Source: Olsenella sp.
Lineage (GTDB): Bacteria > Actinomycetota > Coriobacteriia > Coriobacteriales > Atopobiaceae
Length of the DNA: 64,000 nucleotides
Direction of reading: 5' to 3'
NCBI GenBank assembly: GCA_022648325.1
Contig: JALCMG010000010.1
Span: 34,482 to 98,481 of the forward strand
Shown here piece by piece: positions 43,897-53,646 of this stretch. The notes under the pieces were generated by a model that saw only the letters and a list, made by a program, of their open reading frames with translations, was not told where the DNA came from and did not search any database. Position numbers and translations under genes: made by a program. Every line of letters starts with the position of its first letter. The stretch's first letter is position 1.

Positions 43897-45000
43897 ATGG
43901 CTAGGAGCAAGGCAGCTGTTAAAGAGGTCAATCACCCCGAAACCACCGAGGAGCGTGACAAGGCCCTCGAGGTCACCACGCAAGAGATAGAGAAGAAGTT
44001 TGGCAAGGGCGCCATCATGCGCTATGGCGATGACAATGCCAGCCTCGAGGTCGAGGCCATTCCAACTGGTTCTCTGGCTCTCGATGCGGCCTTGGGCATA
44101 GGTGGCGTTCCCCGCGGCCGTATCGTTGAGATTTATGGCCCCGAGTCCTCGGGCAAGACAACGCTCTCGCTTGAGATCCTGGCTGAGGCCCAGGCCATGG
44201 GCGGCGTGGTTGCATTCATCGATGCCGAGCACGCGCTCGACCCTAGTTATGCAGCTCGTATCGGCGTTGATATAGACGAGGTCCTCATTTCCCAGCCGGA
44301 TACCGGTGAGCAGGCGCTTGAAATCTGCGATATGCTCGTGCGCTCTGGTGCCATTGACGTGGTGGTCATCGACTCCGTGGCAGCCCTTGTCCCTCGCGCC
44401 GAGATTGAGGGTGAGATTGGAGACACTACCGTTGGCCTCCAGGCCCGTCTCATGAGCCAGGCCCTTCGAAAGCTCGCGGGCTCGCTCTCCAAGTCAAACA
44501 CCACGTGCATATTCATCAACCAGCTGCGTGAGAAGATTGGTGTCATGTTCGGCAACCCCGAGACCACCCCGGGAGGCCGTGCCCTCAAGTTCTTCTCGTC
44601 CGTTCGCATGGACATCAGGCGAGTCGACAGCATCAAGGTAAACGGTGAGGTCGTTGGAAGCCGCGTAAGGGTCAAGGTTGTCAAGAACAAGGTCGCCCCG
44701 CCCTTTAAGTCTGCGGAGTTCGACATCATGTATGGCACTGGCATCTCCAAAGAGGGCTCGGTCCTTGACATGGCAGTTGAGTACCAGATCGTCGACAAAT
44801 CCGGTTCCTGGTTCACGTACGAGGGGGAGCGCCTTGGTCAGGGCCGCGAGGCTGCAAAGGCCTTCCTTGCCTCCAACCCCGATCTCATGGATGAGATCGA
44901 CCACAAAGTTCGCGTTGCATGCGGCCTAGTCCTTGGCGATGAGCGCGTGGGAGAGCCGGTTGATGACGGCACCCACGATTCCGAGGGCGTACAGAAGTGA
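43897..45000 (+). CDS. recA: Recombinase RecA
   Basis: Forms filaments on single-stranded DNA, exchanges strands and stimulates LexA self-cleavage. The 367-residue protein has [13 protein letters not shown] (Walker A), [15 protein letters not shown] (Walker B), a loop-2 segment ([15 protein letters not shown]) and an acidic C-terminus. ATG at 43897 is used because AGGAG lies six bases upstream; the earlier ATG lies at the promoter. The stop overlaps recX. It is controlled by LexA through the box in its promoter. Confidence 0.97.
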   Translation: MARSKAAVKEVNHPETTEERDKALEVTTQEIEKKFGKGAIMRYGDDNASLEVEAIPTGSLALDAALGIGGVPRGRIVEIYGPESSGKTTLSLEILAEAQAMGGVVAFIDAEHALDPSYAARIGVDIDEVLISQPDTGEQALEICDMLVRSGAIDVVVIDSVAALVPRAEIEGEIGDTTVGLQARLMSQALRKLAGSLSKSNTTCIFINQLREKIGVMFGNPETTPGGRALKFFSSVRMDIRRVDSIKVNGEVVGSRVRVKVVKNKVAPPFKSAEFDIMYGTGISKEGSVLDMAVEYQIVDKSGSWFTYEGERLGQGREAAKAFLASNPDLMDEIDHKVRVACGLVLGDERVGEPVDDGTHDSEGVQK

Positions 45001-45701
45001 CTCGCGCCACCAAGGGAGATTGGCCAAAGACGGGCTTAGATTGGGAGGTGCTCTTGCCCCAGCGGGGGACGCGAAGCCTCGGGCAATCTGCCCCCCGTGG
45101 CGAGGTGGTTGTGAGAACGGCTCAGCATGGAGAAGAGCACATCAGCGTGCCCGTTTCGGTGGCGCGCTCGCTTGACGCCAAGGCCAGGGGCCGTGAGCTT
45201 CTGCCTTCCTCGCGCGCGGAGCTTCTCTATGCAATGGGGGAAGTCTCTCGCAAGTGCGCCATGGAGCGATCGGCCGCGCTCATTAAACGCAGGGATTATT
45301 CTGTGGGAGAGCTCTCTGAGCGCCTGCGAAGGGATGGGTACGCTCCACAGACAGTGGAGCACACGTGCAAGAGGTCGGTCGAGTGCGGGCTTGTGGATGA
45401 CGTTCGCTTTGCCGACGCCTTCATCCGATCCAAGCTCTCCCAGGGTTGGGGTAGGGTCCGCATCGAGCGAGAGCTCTCTCGCCGTGGCATTAAAGCGAGC
45501 GATGTTCCCGGGTGGCCAGAGCTTTACCTTTCACAGGAGTCCGAAGAGGAGACCGCCTTTGAGCTTGCCTCCAGGCGGCGCCTCACCGGCAAGAATGACT
45601 ACGAGAAAATTGTGAGATTTCTCTCTACGCGTGGGTTCCCCCTGGGGCTTGCCACGCGTACTGCTCGTCGCGTCCTCGACGAGCGAGAGGGGTTGGGATA
45701 G
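44997..45701 (+). CDS. recX: Regulatory protein RecX
   Basis: Modulates RecA filament growth. The 234-residue protein has a variable N-terminus of ~80 residues and the RecX three-helix repeats ([51 protein letters not shown], and a last [15 protein letters not shown] unit). The GTG start overlaps the recA stop, so it is cotranscribed with recA under SOS control. A strong terminator follows. Confidence 0.92.
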   Translation: MTRATKGDWPKTGLDWEVLLPQRGTRSLGQSAPRGEVVVRTAQHGEEHISVPVSVARSLDAKARGRELLPSSRAELLYAMGEVSRKCAMERSAALIKRRDYSVGELSERLRRDGYAPQTVEHTCKRSVECGLVDDVRFADAFIRSKLSQGWGRVRIERELSRRGIKASDVPGWPELYLSQESEEETAFELASRRRLTGKNDYEKIVRFLSTRGFPLGLATRTARRVLDEREGLG

Positions 45702-45707
45702 CTGCAT

Positions 45708-45746
45708 TGCGGGCCCGTCATGAATTATGCCGGGCCCGCATTTTCT
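45708..45746 (+). terminator. Terminator of the recA-recX operon
   Basis: GCGGGCCCG (45709-45717) pairs perfectly with CGGGCCCGC (45731-45739), followed by ATTTTCTG. Confidence 0.85.
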
Positions 45747-46052
45747 GCTGGCACCATTTTTGGGCTTTGGGCTTACGTGTCTCGTATATTCCGTGAAGCG
45801 GGGCTAGTTTGGTCGCAGGCGGTACCCTAACTGTTTGACAGGCATCAAATACGAACATATGATTGAAAAGCCTGAGAGTGTATCTTCCGCTGGTTTACCA
45901 GCTGTGCATTGTATTTGTTTTTTACAGCATCAGCATCATGGAACGTCATGTTTTTGGCATCTGCGGCCGGATACCCCCGATGGCGGGTTCCCCTGCGTTA
46001 TGCGTTGGGGTCTCCTGAACAACCTTGTGAATTTGTCATCTGAGGAGCGGCC
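45747..46052. other. Intergenic region carrying the rny promoter and long leader
   Basis: About 300 bases without a convincing gene. It contains a near-perfect promoter at 45835-45863 and a leader of roughly 180 bases, AT-rich in its first half (ATTGTATTTGTTTTTTACAG) and GC-rich in the second. An ORF spanning 45835-46065 lacks coding character. Confidence 0.55.
45835..45863 (+). promoter_or_regulatory. Near-consensus promoter of rny
   Basis: TTGACA (45835-45840), 17 bases, TATGAT (45858-45863), the best sigma-70-type match in the window. The spacer contains CGAACATATG, half of an SOS-like box but without the second half. Confidence 0.85.
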
Positions 46053-47603
46053 ATGGAACTATTGATAGGAATTATCTGTCTCGCTGTGGGAGCGGGAGTT
46101 GCATATTTCATCCTTGCGGGGAAGAGCAACTCCAAGCTGAAGTCTGCCAGCGAGCAAATCGAGAGCGCACGCGGCGAGGCCGAGCGAATTACCTCTGAGG
46201 CAAAGCGTCAGGCTGATACTGCAAAGAAAGAGGCCGTGCTTGAGGCCAAGGAGGAGATTCTTCAGCTCAAGCAGAATTCCGAGGCCGAGGAGAAGAAGCG
46301 CAAGGGTGAGCTGCAGTCCATGGAGGGGCGCATCATGCAGCGCGAGGAGTCCCTCGACCGTCGTAACGATGCGCTTGACAAGCGCGAACGGCAGCTCTCC
46401 GGCCTTCAGAGCCAGCTCGATCGTCGAAAGAACGACCTCGATGCGCTCGAAGGCAAGCAGACCACCGAGCTCGAGCGAATCGCCGGCCTTTCCAAGGACG
46501 AGGCTCACGACGAGCTTATCGCCCGAGTTCGCTCAGAGAGCGTGCGCGAAGAGGCCCAGATCCTCCGTGAGTCGGAGCAAAACGTTCGCGCCAAGGCCGA
46601 CAAGACTGCCCGCGAAATCATCTCGACTGCCATCCAGCGTTGCGCTGCCGATCAGGCTGGAGAGATAACCGTCACCACGGTTCACATCCCTTCGGATGAC
46701 CTCAAGGGTCGAATTATAGGCCGCGAGGGTAGAAACATCCGCACCTTCGAGCAGGTTTCCGGTGTCTCCCTTGTTATCGACGACACACCCGAAACCGTAG
46801 TCCTTTCAAGCTTCGATCCTGTCCGTCGCGAGACCGCCCGAGTTGCCCTCGAGAACCTCATCGCTGACGGTCGAATCCACCCTGCCCGAATCGAGGAGCT
46901 CTACAAAAAGGCGGAGGACCTTGTCAACGAGCGCGTCCGTGAGGCAGGAGAGCAGGCAGCTTTCGATGCGGGTATCCATGACCTCCATCCCGAGATCGTG
47001 AAGACCCTTGGCGCCCTTAAGTACCGAACCTCGTTTGGCCAGAACGTCCTTTCCCACTCCATCCAGGTCTCTGCCCTCTGCGGCATCATGGCCTCGGAGC
47101 TTGGGATGGACCCCGCTCCTGCAAAGCGAGCCGGTCTTCTCCATGACATTGGCAAGGCAATCGACCATGAGGTCGAGGGGCCCCATGCCGTCATCGGTGC
47201 GGACCTTGCCCGTCGTTACGGCGAGCGTCCCGAGATTGTCCATGCCATCGAGGCGCACCACGCCGACGTCGATCCCGACACGGTTCTTGACGTGCTTGTT
47301 CAGGCTGCCGACGCCATCTCTGCAGCCCGTCCTGGCGCACGGCGCGAGTCTGCCGAGACCTACATCAAGCGTCTCGAGAAGCTCGAGGAGATCTCGAACG
47401 CTCATGACGGCGTCGAGCGCACGTATGCCATGCAGGCCGGTCGCGAGCTTCACGTAATGGTCGAGCCCGAGAAGATCTCCGATGCCCAGGCAACCGTGCT
47501 CGCCCATGACATTGCCAAGCAGATTGAGGACGAGATGGAATATCCCGGCCAAGTGCGCGTGGTTGTCATTCGCGAGTCGCGTGCCGTTGACGTTGCCAAG
47601 TAA
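46053..47603 (+). CDS. rny: Ribonuclease Y
   Basis: Membrane-bound endoribonuclease that starts mRNA decay. The 516-residue protein has one N-terminal membrane segment (about 2-22), a long coiled coil to about 200, a KH domain (DDLKGRIIGREGRNIRTFEQ) and an HD domain (LLHDIGKAIDHE near residue 362, plus IEAHHADVDP). Normal length and domain order. ATG at 46053 follows GAGGAG. The HATPase gene follows within 16 bases. Confidence 0.96.
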   Translation: MELLIGIICLAVGAGVAYFILAGKSNSKLKSASEQIESARGEAERITSEAKRQADTAKKEAVLEAKEEILQLKQNSEAEEKKRKGELQSMEGRIMQREESLDRRNDALDKRERQLSGLQSQLDRRKNDLDALEGKQTTELERIAGLSKDEAHDELIARVRSESVREEAQILRESEQNVRAKADKTAREIISTAIQRCAADQAGEITVTTVHIPSDDLKGRIIGREGRNIRTFEQVSGVSLVIDDTPETVVLSSFDPVRRETARVALENLIADGRIHPARIEELYKKAEDLVNERVREAGEQAAFDAGIHDLHPEIVKTLGALKYRTSFGQNVLSHSIQVSALCGIMASELGMDPAPAKRAGLLHDIGKAIDHEVEGPHAVIGADLARRYGERPEIVHAIEAHHADVDPDTVLDVLVQAADAISAARPGARRESAETYIKRLEKLEEISNAHDGVERTYAMQAGRELHVMVEPEKISDAQATVLAHDIAKQIEDEMEYPGQVRVVVIRESRAVDVAK

Positions 47604-47618
47604 GTGGGAGACGGCACG

Positions 47619-48716
47619 GTGGCAGGCGAGCAGGACCCCAGTGCGACTGGATTGGCAGATTTCGTCGCCCGCATGGGCGGCGAGAGGTCGCTTCGTGTCG
47701 AGGAGAACCTGGGCGAGGGTTATGTCCGCCTCCGCGTTGCGGAGGCGGAACGTCGCCAGGCCAAGCACGACATTCGATGCGTCGAGGATGTGGTCATCGA
47801 GCTTCTCCGCAACTCGCGAGATGCGGGAGCAAAGCGCATCTACCTTGCCACTTCAAGAGAAGGAGACCTGCGCACCACAACCATCCTTGATGATGGCTCG
47901 GGTATTCCCAAAGACCTGCAGGAGCGCATCTTCGAGGCTCGTGTAACCTCAAAGCTGGAAAGCATCCACATCGACCGCTGGGGCGTTCACGGTCGTGGCA
48001 TGGCTCTCTATTCCGTGCGAGAGAACGCCGAGTCGGCACGTGTGGCATCCTCTGCTCCTGGCAAGGGCGCGTCCATCTCGGTTGTGACGGATGCCGCAAA
48101 GCTCCCCGAGCGCGCAGACCAGTCTACGTGGCCAACCCTCGGGGTGGACGAGGATGGCAGGCGCACCTGCGCACGGGGTCCCCACAACATCATCCGTACA
48201 TGTTGCGAGTTTGCACTTGAAGAGTATGGGGCCTGCGAGGTCTACGTAGGCTCCCCAGCAGAGGTCGCTGCTACTGCGCGAGCGCGTATCACTCCCTCGG
48301 TCGATGGTTCCGACCTCCTCTTCCTCGACGACCTTACCTCCCTGCCCGTCCTCGAACGCCTTCGGGCAGCGGCTGACGCTCGAGAGCTCCTCTCGGTTTG
48401 CAGGGAGCTCGGGCTTGAGATGAGCGAACGCACTGCACATCGTGTGGTCTCGGGTCAGATTCGTCCTTTGAGGAGCGTAGCCTCGCGCATGCTCCGCAAG
48501 GTTGATGCTGGAAACGGTCCCAAACATGTCGACCTCTACCGTGACCGTCGAGGCCTTAAGATCTCCAAACAGGACGCGGCCGAGTTCTCCCGCGTACTTG
48601 CCAAGGACTTCTCGTTCATCGAGGATCGTTACTACGTCTCGCTTGTGAGCGATCCAAAGGTTAGGGTTGGCAAGGGTCGGATCACTGTCACTTTTGATCT
48701 CGAGGATGCCGACTAG
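47619..48716 (+). CDS. GHKL-type ATP-binding protein of unknown role
   Basis: A 365-residue soluble protein with a GHKL ATPase fold. N box VIELLRNSRDAGAKRI, G1 box LDDGSGIPKDL and G2 box WGVHGRGMALYSVRE all lie in the first ~140 residues. It lacks a phosphoacceptor His, a DHp helix, sensor or membrane segments, so it is not an ordinary sensor kinase. The rest has no recognised domain. GTG at 47619 with GGGAG eight bases upstream is preferred over GTG at 47604, which abuts the rny stop. Its place between rny and spoVS suggests a link to RNase Y or SpoVS; the target is unknown. Confidence 0.75.
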   Translation: MAGEQDPSATGLADFVARMGGERSLRVEENLGEGYVRLRVAEAERRQAKHDIRCVEDVVIELLRNSRDAGAKRIYLATSREGDLRTTTILDDGSGIPKDLQERIFEARVTSKLESIHIDRWGVHGRGMALYSVRENAESARVASSAPGKGASISVVTDAAKLPERADQSTWPTLGVDEDGRRTCARGPHNIIRTCCEFALEEYGACEVYVGSPAEVAATARARITPSVDGSDLLFLDDLTSLPVLERLRAAADARELLSVCRELGLEMSERTAHRVVSGQIRPLRSVASRMLRKVDAGNGPKHVDLYRDRRGLKISKQDAAEFSRVLAKDFSFIEDRYYVSLVSDPKVRVGKGRITVTFDLEDAD

Positions 48717-48863
48717 CCGTTTTCGTTAATCTGCCTGCGCTTTTGCCGCATTTTCTGTTTGCATTAACTAGCTGGGACATTAAAATCATTCCTATATGCA
48801 CCCTCATCAGAACAGTCAAATGCGCCACCAAGGACAACCTCGCACCATTGGAGCATTAACAGC

Positions 48864-49181
48864 ATGGATTTTCTGAAGGTCTCAAGCAAGTCTTCGCCTG
48901 CCTCGGTTGCCGGGGCAATAGCCGGTATGGTCAAAGACGGCGTCCCCGTTAACATGCAGTGTGTAGGCGCCGGCGCGGTCAACCAGGCCGTCAAAGCCCT
49001 TGCAATCGCACGCGGGTTCCTTATCCCAACCGGCGTAGATATCTCCTGCGCGCCGACATTCTCCGACATTGACATTGCTGGCGAGAAGCGCACGGCCATT
49101 CGCTTCGCCGTCTATGTGCACAGGCTCACCCCTCGCAGCACTTCGGCTGACGCCATGGACGACAGGGGAGTGGTTGCGTAG
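48864..49181 (+). CDS. spoVS: Stage V sporulation protein S family (SpoVS)
   Basis: A 105-residue protein with the SpoVS/Alba-like fold: MDFLKVSSKSSPASVAGAIA, VNMQCVGAGAVNQAVKALAI and FSDIDIAGEKRTAIRFAVY. SpoVS proteins affect septation and spore coat in Bacillus but also occur in non-sporulating bacteria and probably bind nucleic acid. Here a 17-residue tail extends past the core. No other sporulation gene is present. The stop overlaps the miaB GTG. Confidence 0.92.
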   Translation: MDFLKVSSKSSPASVAGAIAGMVKDGVPVNMQCVGAGAVNQAVKALAIARGFLIPTGVDISCAPTFSDIDIAGEKRTAIRFAVYVHRLTPRSTSADAMDDRGVVA

Positions 49182-50554
49182 TGGCATCCTCTGACATCCA
49201 GGAGCTCGTTGGGAAGACGTACAGCATCAAGACCTTTGGCTGCCAGATGAACATGCACGACTCGGAAAGGGTCTCGGGCCTCCTCGACTCGTGTGGATGC
49301 ATCGAGGTCGCGAGTCCCAATGACGCGGACATCGTTATCTACATGACATGCTGCGTTCGAGAGAATGCCGATCAGCGTCTCTATGGGCAGGCCTCCGCAA
49401 TGGTCTCCGCTCCGACGCCTCCATCGGGGAGGCGAATCGTGGCCGTTGGTGGCTGTATCGCACAGCGCGACGGCGAGCGTCTCCGTTCGCACATCCCCAA
49501 CGTTGACGTGGTCTTTGGCACAAGCGCCCTGGCGAGCCTCCCCAGGCTTCTCTCAGAGGCATTTGTCGAGCAGCCCGGTACCATTGAGGTCGACACCAAC
49601 GAGCCTGGCGTTGGGTTTTCTACCGACCTTCCCAGCCACCGTGCAGAGCGGTACCACGCTTGGGTACCCATCATGAGCGGTTGCAACAACTTTTGCACCT
49701 ACTGCATCGTACCCTATGTCCGGGGCCGCGAACGCAGCCGTACCATCGAGAGCGTAGTGGCCGAGTGCCGACTGCTTGTCGCCGATGGCGTGCGCGAGAT
49801 TTGCCTTCTCGGCCAGAACGTCAACTCCTATGGTAGGAATGTCTACGGCGAGCCCCGGTTTGCCGAGCTCCTTCATGCGGTTGGCGAGGCGGGCGTGGAG
49901 CGCATTCGCTTCACCTCAAGCAATCCCAAGGACCTCTCTGATGAGACCATCGCGGCCATGGCAGAGGTTCCTGCCGTGATGCCTCATCTCCATCTGGCGG
50001 TGCAGTCGGGCTCCACGCGCGTTCTTAAGGCAATGAACCGCAGCTACACAAGGGAGGAGTACCTTGCCCTTGTGGAGCGTCTTCGTGCTGCCATCCCTGA
50101 CATCGCGCTCTCCACTGACATAATCGTCGGTTTCCCGGGGGAGACCGAGGAGGACTTCCAGGACACGCTCTCGCTTGTGCGAGAGGCCGGTTTCTCCTCT
50201 GCCTTCACGTTCATTTACTCGCCGCGTCCGGGGACCCCCGCAGCCAAGATGGAGAACTCCACGCCACACGAGGTAATTCAGGATCGCTTCGACCGCCTTG
50301 CCGAGCAGGTTGCCCAGCAGGCGCACGATGCCAACCAGGAGGATCTTGGGCAGCTCGTTGGCGTGCTCGTCGAGGGGCCATCCAAGCGGGATGGCTCAGT
50401 TATGGTTGGGCATAGCGAGAAGAACCGCACCGTCCATTTCCAGCTTCCTACTGGTGTGGACGCAGCTGAAGCCGTGGGCAAGATCGCCCACGTTCGCGTC
50501 AAGGAGGCGCGTACCTGGTATCTGCGAGGTTCTGTCGAGGGCGAGCTTTCGTGA
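49181..50554 (+). CDS. miaB: tRNA-2-methylthio-N6-dimethylallyladenosine synthase MiaB
   Basis: Radical SAM enzyme that methylthiolates i6A37 in tRNA after MiaA acts. UPF0004 domain (IKTFGCQMNMHDSER, TCCVRENADQRL), radical SAM motif CNNFCTYCIVPYVRGRE, TRAM domain at the C-terminus. TCCVRENA and GCQMN identify MiaB. GTG start shares a base with the spoVS stop, and its own stop overlaps miaA, so both i6A-modifying enzymes are coupled. Confidence 0.95.
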   Translation: MASSDIQELVGKTYSIKTFGCQMNMHDSERVSGLLDSCGCIEVASPNDADIVIYMTCCVRENADQRLYGQASAMVSAPTPPSGRRIVAVGGCIAQRDGERLRSHIPNVDVVFGTSALASLPRLLSEAFVEQPGTIEVDTNEPGVGFSTDLPSHRAERYHAWVPIMSGCNNFCTYCIVPYVRGRERSRTIESVVAECRLLVADGVREICLLGQNVNSYGRNVYGEPRFAELLHAVGEAGVERIRFTSSNPKDLSDETIAAMAEVPAVMPHLHLAVQSGSTRVLKAMNRSYTREEYLALVERLRAAIPDIALSTDIIVGFPGETEEDFQDTLSLVREAGFSSAFTFIYSPRPGTPAAKMENSTPHEVIQDRFDRLAEQVAQQAHDANQEDLGQLVGVLVEGPSKRDGSVMVGHSEKNRTVHFQLPTGVDAAEAVGKIAHVRVKEARTWYLRGSVEGELS

Positions 50555-51540
50555 GCGACGTCTTGCCTTCTTGGCGTGTCGTCTGCATTGTCGGGCCTAC
50601 CGCCTCCGGCAAGAGCGCGCTTTCAGAGCGAGTCGCAGAGCGTCTTGGATCCTCAGTTGTCTCGGTTGATGCCATGCAGGTCTACCGCGGGATGGATGTG
50701 GGCACGGCAAAGACTCCTGTTGCCGAGAGGCGTGTTCCTCTTCTTATGGTTGACATAGCAGACGTAGACGATGACTATTCTGTTCAGCGCTTTCAGGCGG
50801 ATGCGCGTGGGTGCGTTGACGGCCTGCTTGACAAAGGTCTTATTCCCGTTCTCTGTGGTGGCACCGGTCTCTACCTTGATGCCGTAATTGACGAGATGGA
50901 CTTTCCCGCCGGCGAGATCGGTGACGAACGGCGTCGGGGTTACGAGCGCATCGCTGCCGAGAGGGGCAATGAGGCGCTTCATGCCCTTCTCGCCGAGCGC
51001 GATCCAGCGAGTGCTGCCCTCATTCATCCCAACAACGTTCGTCGCTGCGTGCGTGCCCTCGAAATGCTGGACGAGGGCGTGAGCTATGCCAAGAACAACG
51101 AGGGGCTCAGGCACAGGAAGCCTCACTACGACGCTCACATGTGGGCAATCTCGATGCCGCGGGAGACTCTTTACCATCGCATTGACCTGCGTGTCGACAA
51201 GATGTTCGAGGCGGGGCTTGTCGATGAGGTTCGCGAACTCGCATCGCACGGCCTCGATCCGTCTCATACGGCCGGGCAAGCAATTGGGTATAAGGAAATC
51301 CTCTCGGCATTGGCTGGAGGGTGCAGCCTTGACGAGGCAAAAGACGAGATAAAGCGTCGTACCCGCCACTATGCCAAAAGGCAGCTCTCTTGGCTGAGAA
51401 GAGATGGCCGCGCTCGTTGGATAGACGTCAACGACATTGGAGCTAGCCGGGCCTGCGATCGCATCGTTGATGACGTTTTGGGCAACGGTGTCGCTCGGAG
51501 CTCCATACAACAGGAGGAGGGTAACCATGGCGCGCTTTGA
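50551..51540 (+). CDS. miaA: tRNA dimethylallyltransferase MiaA
   Basis: Transfers an isoprenyl group from DMAPP to A37 of tRNAs reading UNN codons. GPTASGKSALSERVAERL is the P-loop; VDAMQVYRGMDVGTAKTP, LCGGTGLYLDAVI and AGQAIGYKEILSAL are family motifs. It has 329 residues. The end overlaps hflX by 14 bases. miaB-miaA-hflX is a common order. Confidence 0.95.
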   Translation: MSDVLPSWRVVCIVGPTASGKSALSERVAERLGSSVVSVDAMQVYRGMDVGTAKTPVAERRVPLLMVDIADVDDDYSVQRFQADARGCVDGLLDKGLIPVLCGGTGLYLDAVIDEMDFPAGEIGDERRRGYERIAAERGNEALHALLAERDPASAALIHPNNVRRCVRALEMLDEGVSYAKNNEGLRHRKPHYDAHMWAISMPRETLYHRIDLRVDKMFEAGLVDEVRELASHGLDPSHTAGQAIGYKEILSALAGGCSLDEAKDEIKRRTRHYAKRQLSWLRRDGRARWIDVNDIGASRACDRIVDDVLGNGVARSSIQQEEGNHGAL

Positions 51541-52870
51541 GCCTAGGTCAACGGCTCCTGCACGAGAAAGGGCCATCCTCGTCGGGGTCGATTTTGGTAG
51601 AAACAATGACTGGACCCTCGAGGAGTCCATGGCCGAGCTGGGGCGCCTTGCCGAGACAGATGGCGCGGACGTTGTTTTCACGCTCACTCAGCGACTTGAC
51701 GCACCCGTGCCGCGAACGTTTATTGGTAAGGGGAAAGTCGAGGAGCTCGTCTCCCATGTGTACAACCTTGGTGCCGATGTCGTGATCTTCGATGACGAGC
51801 TTACTCCCTCGCAGCAATCCAACCTCGAAAAGATTGTGGGCGAGCCAGTAAAGATCATCGACCGTACCGCGCTCATACTCGATATCTTTGGCATGCATGC
51901 CACAACGCGTGAGGGCCGGCTTCAGGTCCAGCTTGCGCAGCTTCAGTATGTGCTCCCCAGGCTTCGGGGTATGTGGAGCCATCTCGTGGGGGAGCAGACC
52001 CGAGGCGGAATTGGGTCGCGCTTTGGTCAAGGCGAGAGTCAACTTGAGGTTGATCGCCGACTCGTGCGCGAGCGCATCTCAACGCTGCGGGAGGAACTTG
52101 CTCGGCTCGAGACCAGACGTAAGGTGCAATCGAAGGCTCGCCGGGATTCCGGGGTCTATCGTGTCGCCCTTGCTGGATATACCAACGCAGGCAAGTCAAC
52201 GCTCCTCAACGCCCTCACTGGCTCTGAGGTTTACGTACGGGACGAGCTCTTCGCCACCCTCGATCCAACGACGCGTTCGATAGAGCTTGAGGAAGGTCGT
52301 AAGGTCACCCTCACAGACACCGTCGGGTTCATACAAAAGCTTCCGACGACGCTCATCGAAGCCTTCAAGTCCACACTGGCAGAGGTCTGCGCGGCTGACC
52401 TCATTCTGCTCGTGGCCGATGCCTCAGATCCAGGGGTAGAGCGTCAGATACATGCCGTGCGCTCCGTTCTGGACGAGATTGGCGCAAACCAAATCCCATC
52501 CGTCCTTGTTCTCAACAAGTGCGACCTTCTCACAAACGAGGCCCTTACGGATCTTGAGGCACGCCATCCAGATGCTATCACCATCTCGGCTCGTGAGGGT
52601 ACCGGAATCGCTGGACTGCTGTATAGAGTGGCTCGGGAAGCATCGCGCGGTGACGCTACCGTCACCGTCCTCGTGCCGTTTTCTAAGGGCATCCTCATGA
52701 AGATGGTGCACGAACGCTGTCAGGTCATTCGAGAGCTATATACCGACGGTGGACTTTTGGCTACCGTCGGTGCTTCCGAGCGGATGCGTTCAACCCTTGC
52801 GCCCTACATCGTTCCCGATGGCTTGCTTGTGGAAGATAACCAAGGCTCCTCACACCACGCCCGTGAGTAG
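51527..52870 (+). CDS. hflX: GTPase HflX
   Basis: Ribosome-splitting GTPase of stress response. An N-terminal HflX domain (TFIGKGKVEELVSHV, GMHATTREGRLQVQLAQLQY) and a coiled linker precede the G domain (GYTNAGKSTLLNAL near residue 214, DTVGFIQKLP, NKCD). GGAGGAGGG is nine bases before the ATG at 51527. It has 447 residues. Its last 21 bases overlap the converging acyltransferase gene. Confidence 0.95.
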   Translation: MARFEPRSTAPARERAILVGVDFGRNNDWTLEESMAELGRLAETDGADVVFTLTQRLDAPVPRTFIGKGKVEELVSHVYNLGADVVIFDDELTPSQQSNLEKIVGEPVKIIDRTALILDIFGMHATTREGRLQVQLAQLQYVLPRLRGMWSHLVGEQTRGGIGSRFGQGESQLEVDRRLVRERISTLREELARLETRRKVQSKARRDSGVYRVALAGYTNAGKSTLLNALTGSEVYVRDELFATLDPTTRSIELEEGRKVTLTDTVGFIQKLPTTLIEAFKSTLAEVCAADLILLVADASDPGVERQIHAVRSVLDEIGANQIPSVLVLNKCDLLTNEALTDLEARHPDAITISAREGTGIAGLLYRVAREASRGDATVTVLVPFSKGILMKMVHERCQVIRELYTDGGLLATVGASERMRSTLAPYIVPDGLLVEDNQGSSHHARE

Positions 52871-53644
52871 TAGCAAAACGGGCTGGTGTACCACGTAGAC
52901 GAGAAGGGCGTGGCGTCCCACAAAGTTGAGCAGCGGGATGTCTGCGCTCGCCGCCCACCTTGGATATCCCCGCTCCCTGAGCCAAATACCCATTGCGGCC
53001 CCAGTAAGGTACATGAGGAGGAATGGGAGCAGGGGATAGTAATCTCCTGAGGAGAAGCCCGGCCCAGGTATACCGAGCCATGCGAGCCCCGGAACGTTGT
53101 AGAGGGACCGTGGCAGCGTTACAGAAAGGGGCCCAACCCCGATGATTCCCGAGGGGAACCTCAGGAGAAGCAAGAAGCAGGCAAATAGAACAAGAGCTGC
53201 AACTGGACCTCGCGGCAAACAATGGAACCTCTTTAGAAGCCAGGCCACGAGTGTGCAGGCTGACATGCAATAGATGATGCCAAAGGAGATGGGCACGTCC
53301 ACTACGGCGAGTGCCGTCACGACATGGATTGCCAAAGCAACGGCACCATACCGGAGGCCACGTTTGAGATTGTTTCTCGCGTACGCGCACATGCAACCAG
53401 CGATGAACAGGAACGTCCACGAAATGCTCGCCCGCCAGATGTCCTGTAGCGGAGGCGCAAACCAGCGAAGGTCTACGCCAGCAAGAAAACGCAAATCATA
53501 GCAGAAGTGGAAGAGCACCATCGAGATGACGGAGAAGCCCCGCATCGCGTCAAAGATGCCTATCCTCGTCTGCTGGCGCTGGACTGCCGGAGCTTCGCTT
53601 TGGAGCACCGCGTTTGCGGCGTCTCTAGCGGATGTGTCTCCCAT
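52850..53644 (-). CDS. DUF1624 / HGSNAT-like membrane acyltransferase in the lexA operon
   Basis: A 264-residue membrane protein with about seven or eight helices. RIGIFDAMRGFSVISMVLFH followed by FCYDLRFLAG matches the DUF1624 family related to heparan-alpha-glucosaminide N-acetyltransferase. It could acetylate sugars of the envelope using cytoplasmic acetyl-CoA. The ATG comes two bases after the lexA stop with no Shine-Dalgarno sequence, so translation is probably coupled to lexA, making it a candidate SOS-induced gene. The substrate is unknown. Confidence 0.82.
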   Translation of the reverse strand: MGDTSARDAANAVLQSEAPAVQRQQTRIGIFDAMRGFSVISMVLFHFCYDLRFLAGVDLRWFAPPLQDIWRASISWTFLFIAGCMCAYARNNLKRGLRYGAVALAIHVVTALAVVDVPISFGIIYCMSACTLVAWLLKRFHCLPRGPVAALVLFACFLLLLRFPSGIIGVGPLSVTLPRSLYNVPGLAWLGIPGPGFSSGDYYPLLPFLLMYLTGAAMGIWLRERGYPRWAASADIPLLNFVGRHALLVYVVHQPVLLLLTGVV

Positions 53645-53646
53645 GG

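Noticed and set aside
45835..46065. ORF of 76 codons across the rny leader
   Set aside because: It starts inside the -35 box of the rny promoter, so it cannot be translated from that transcript, and its codon use is not coding-like.
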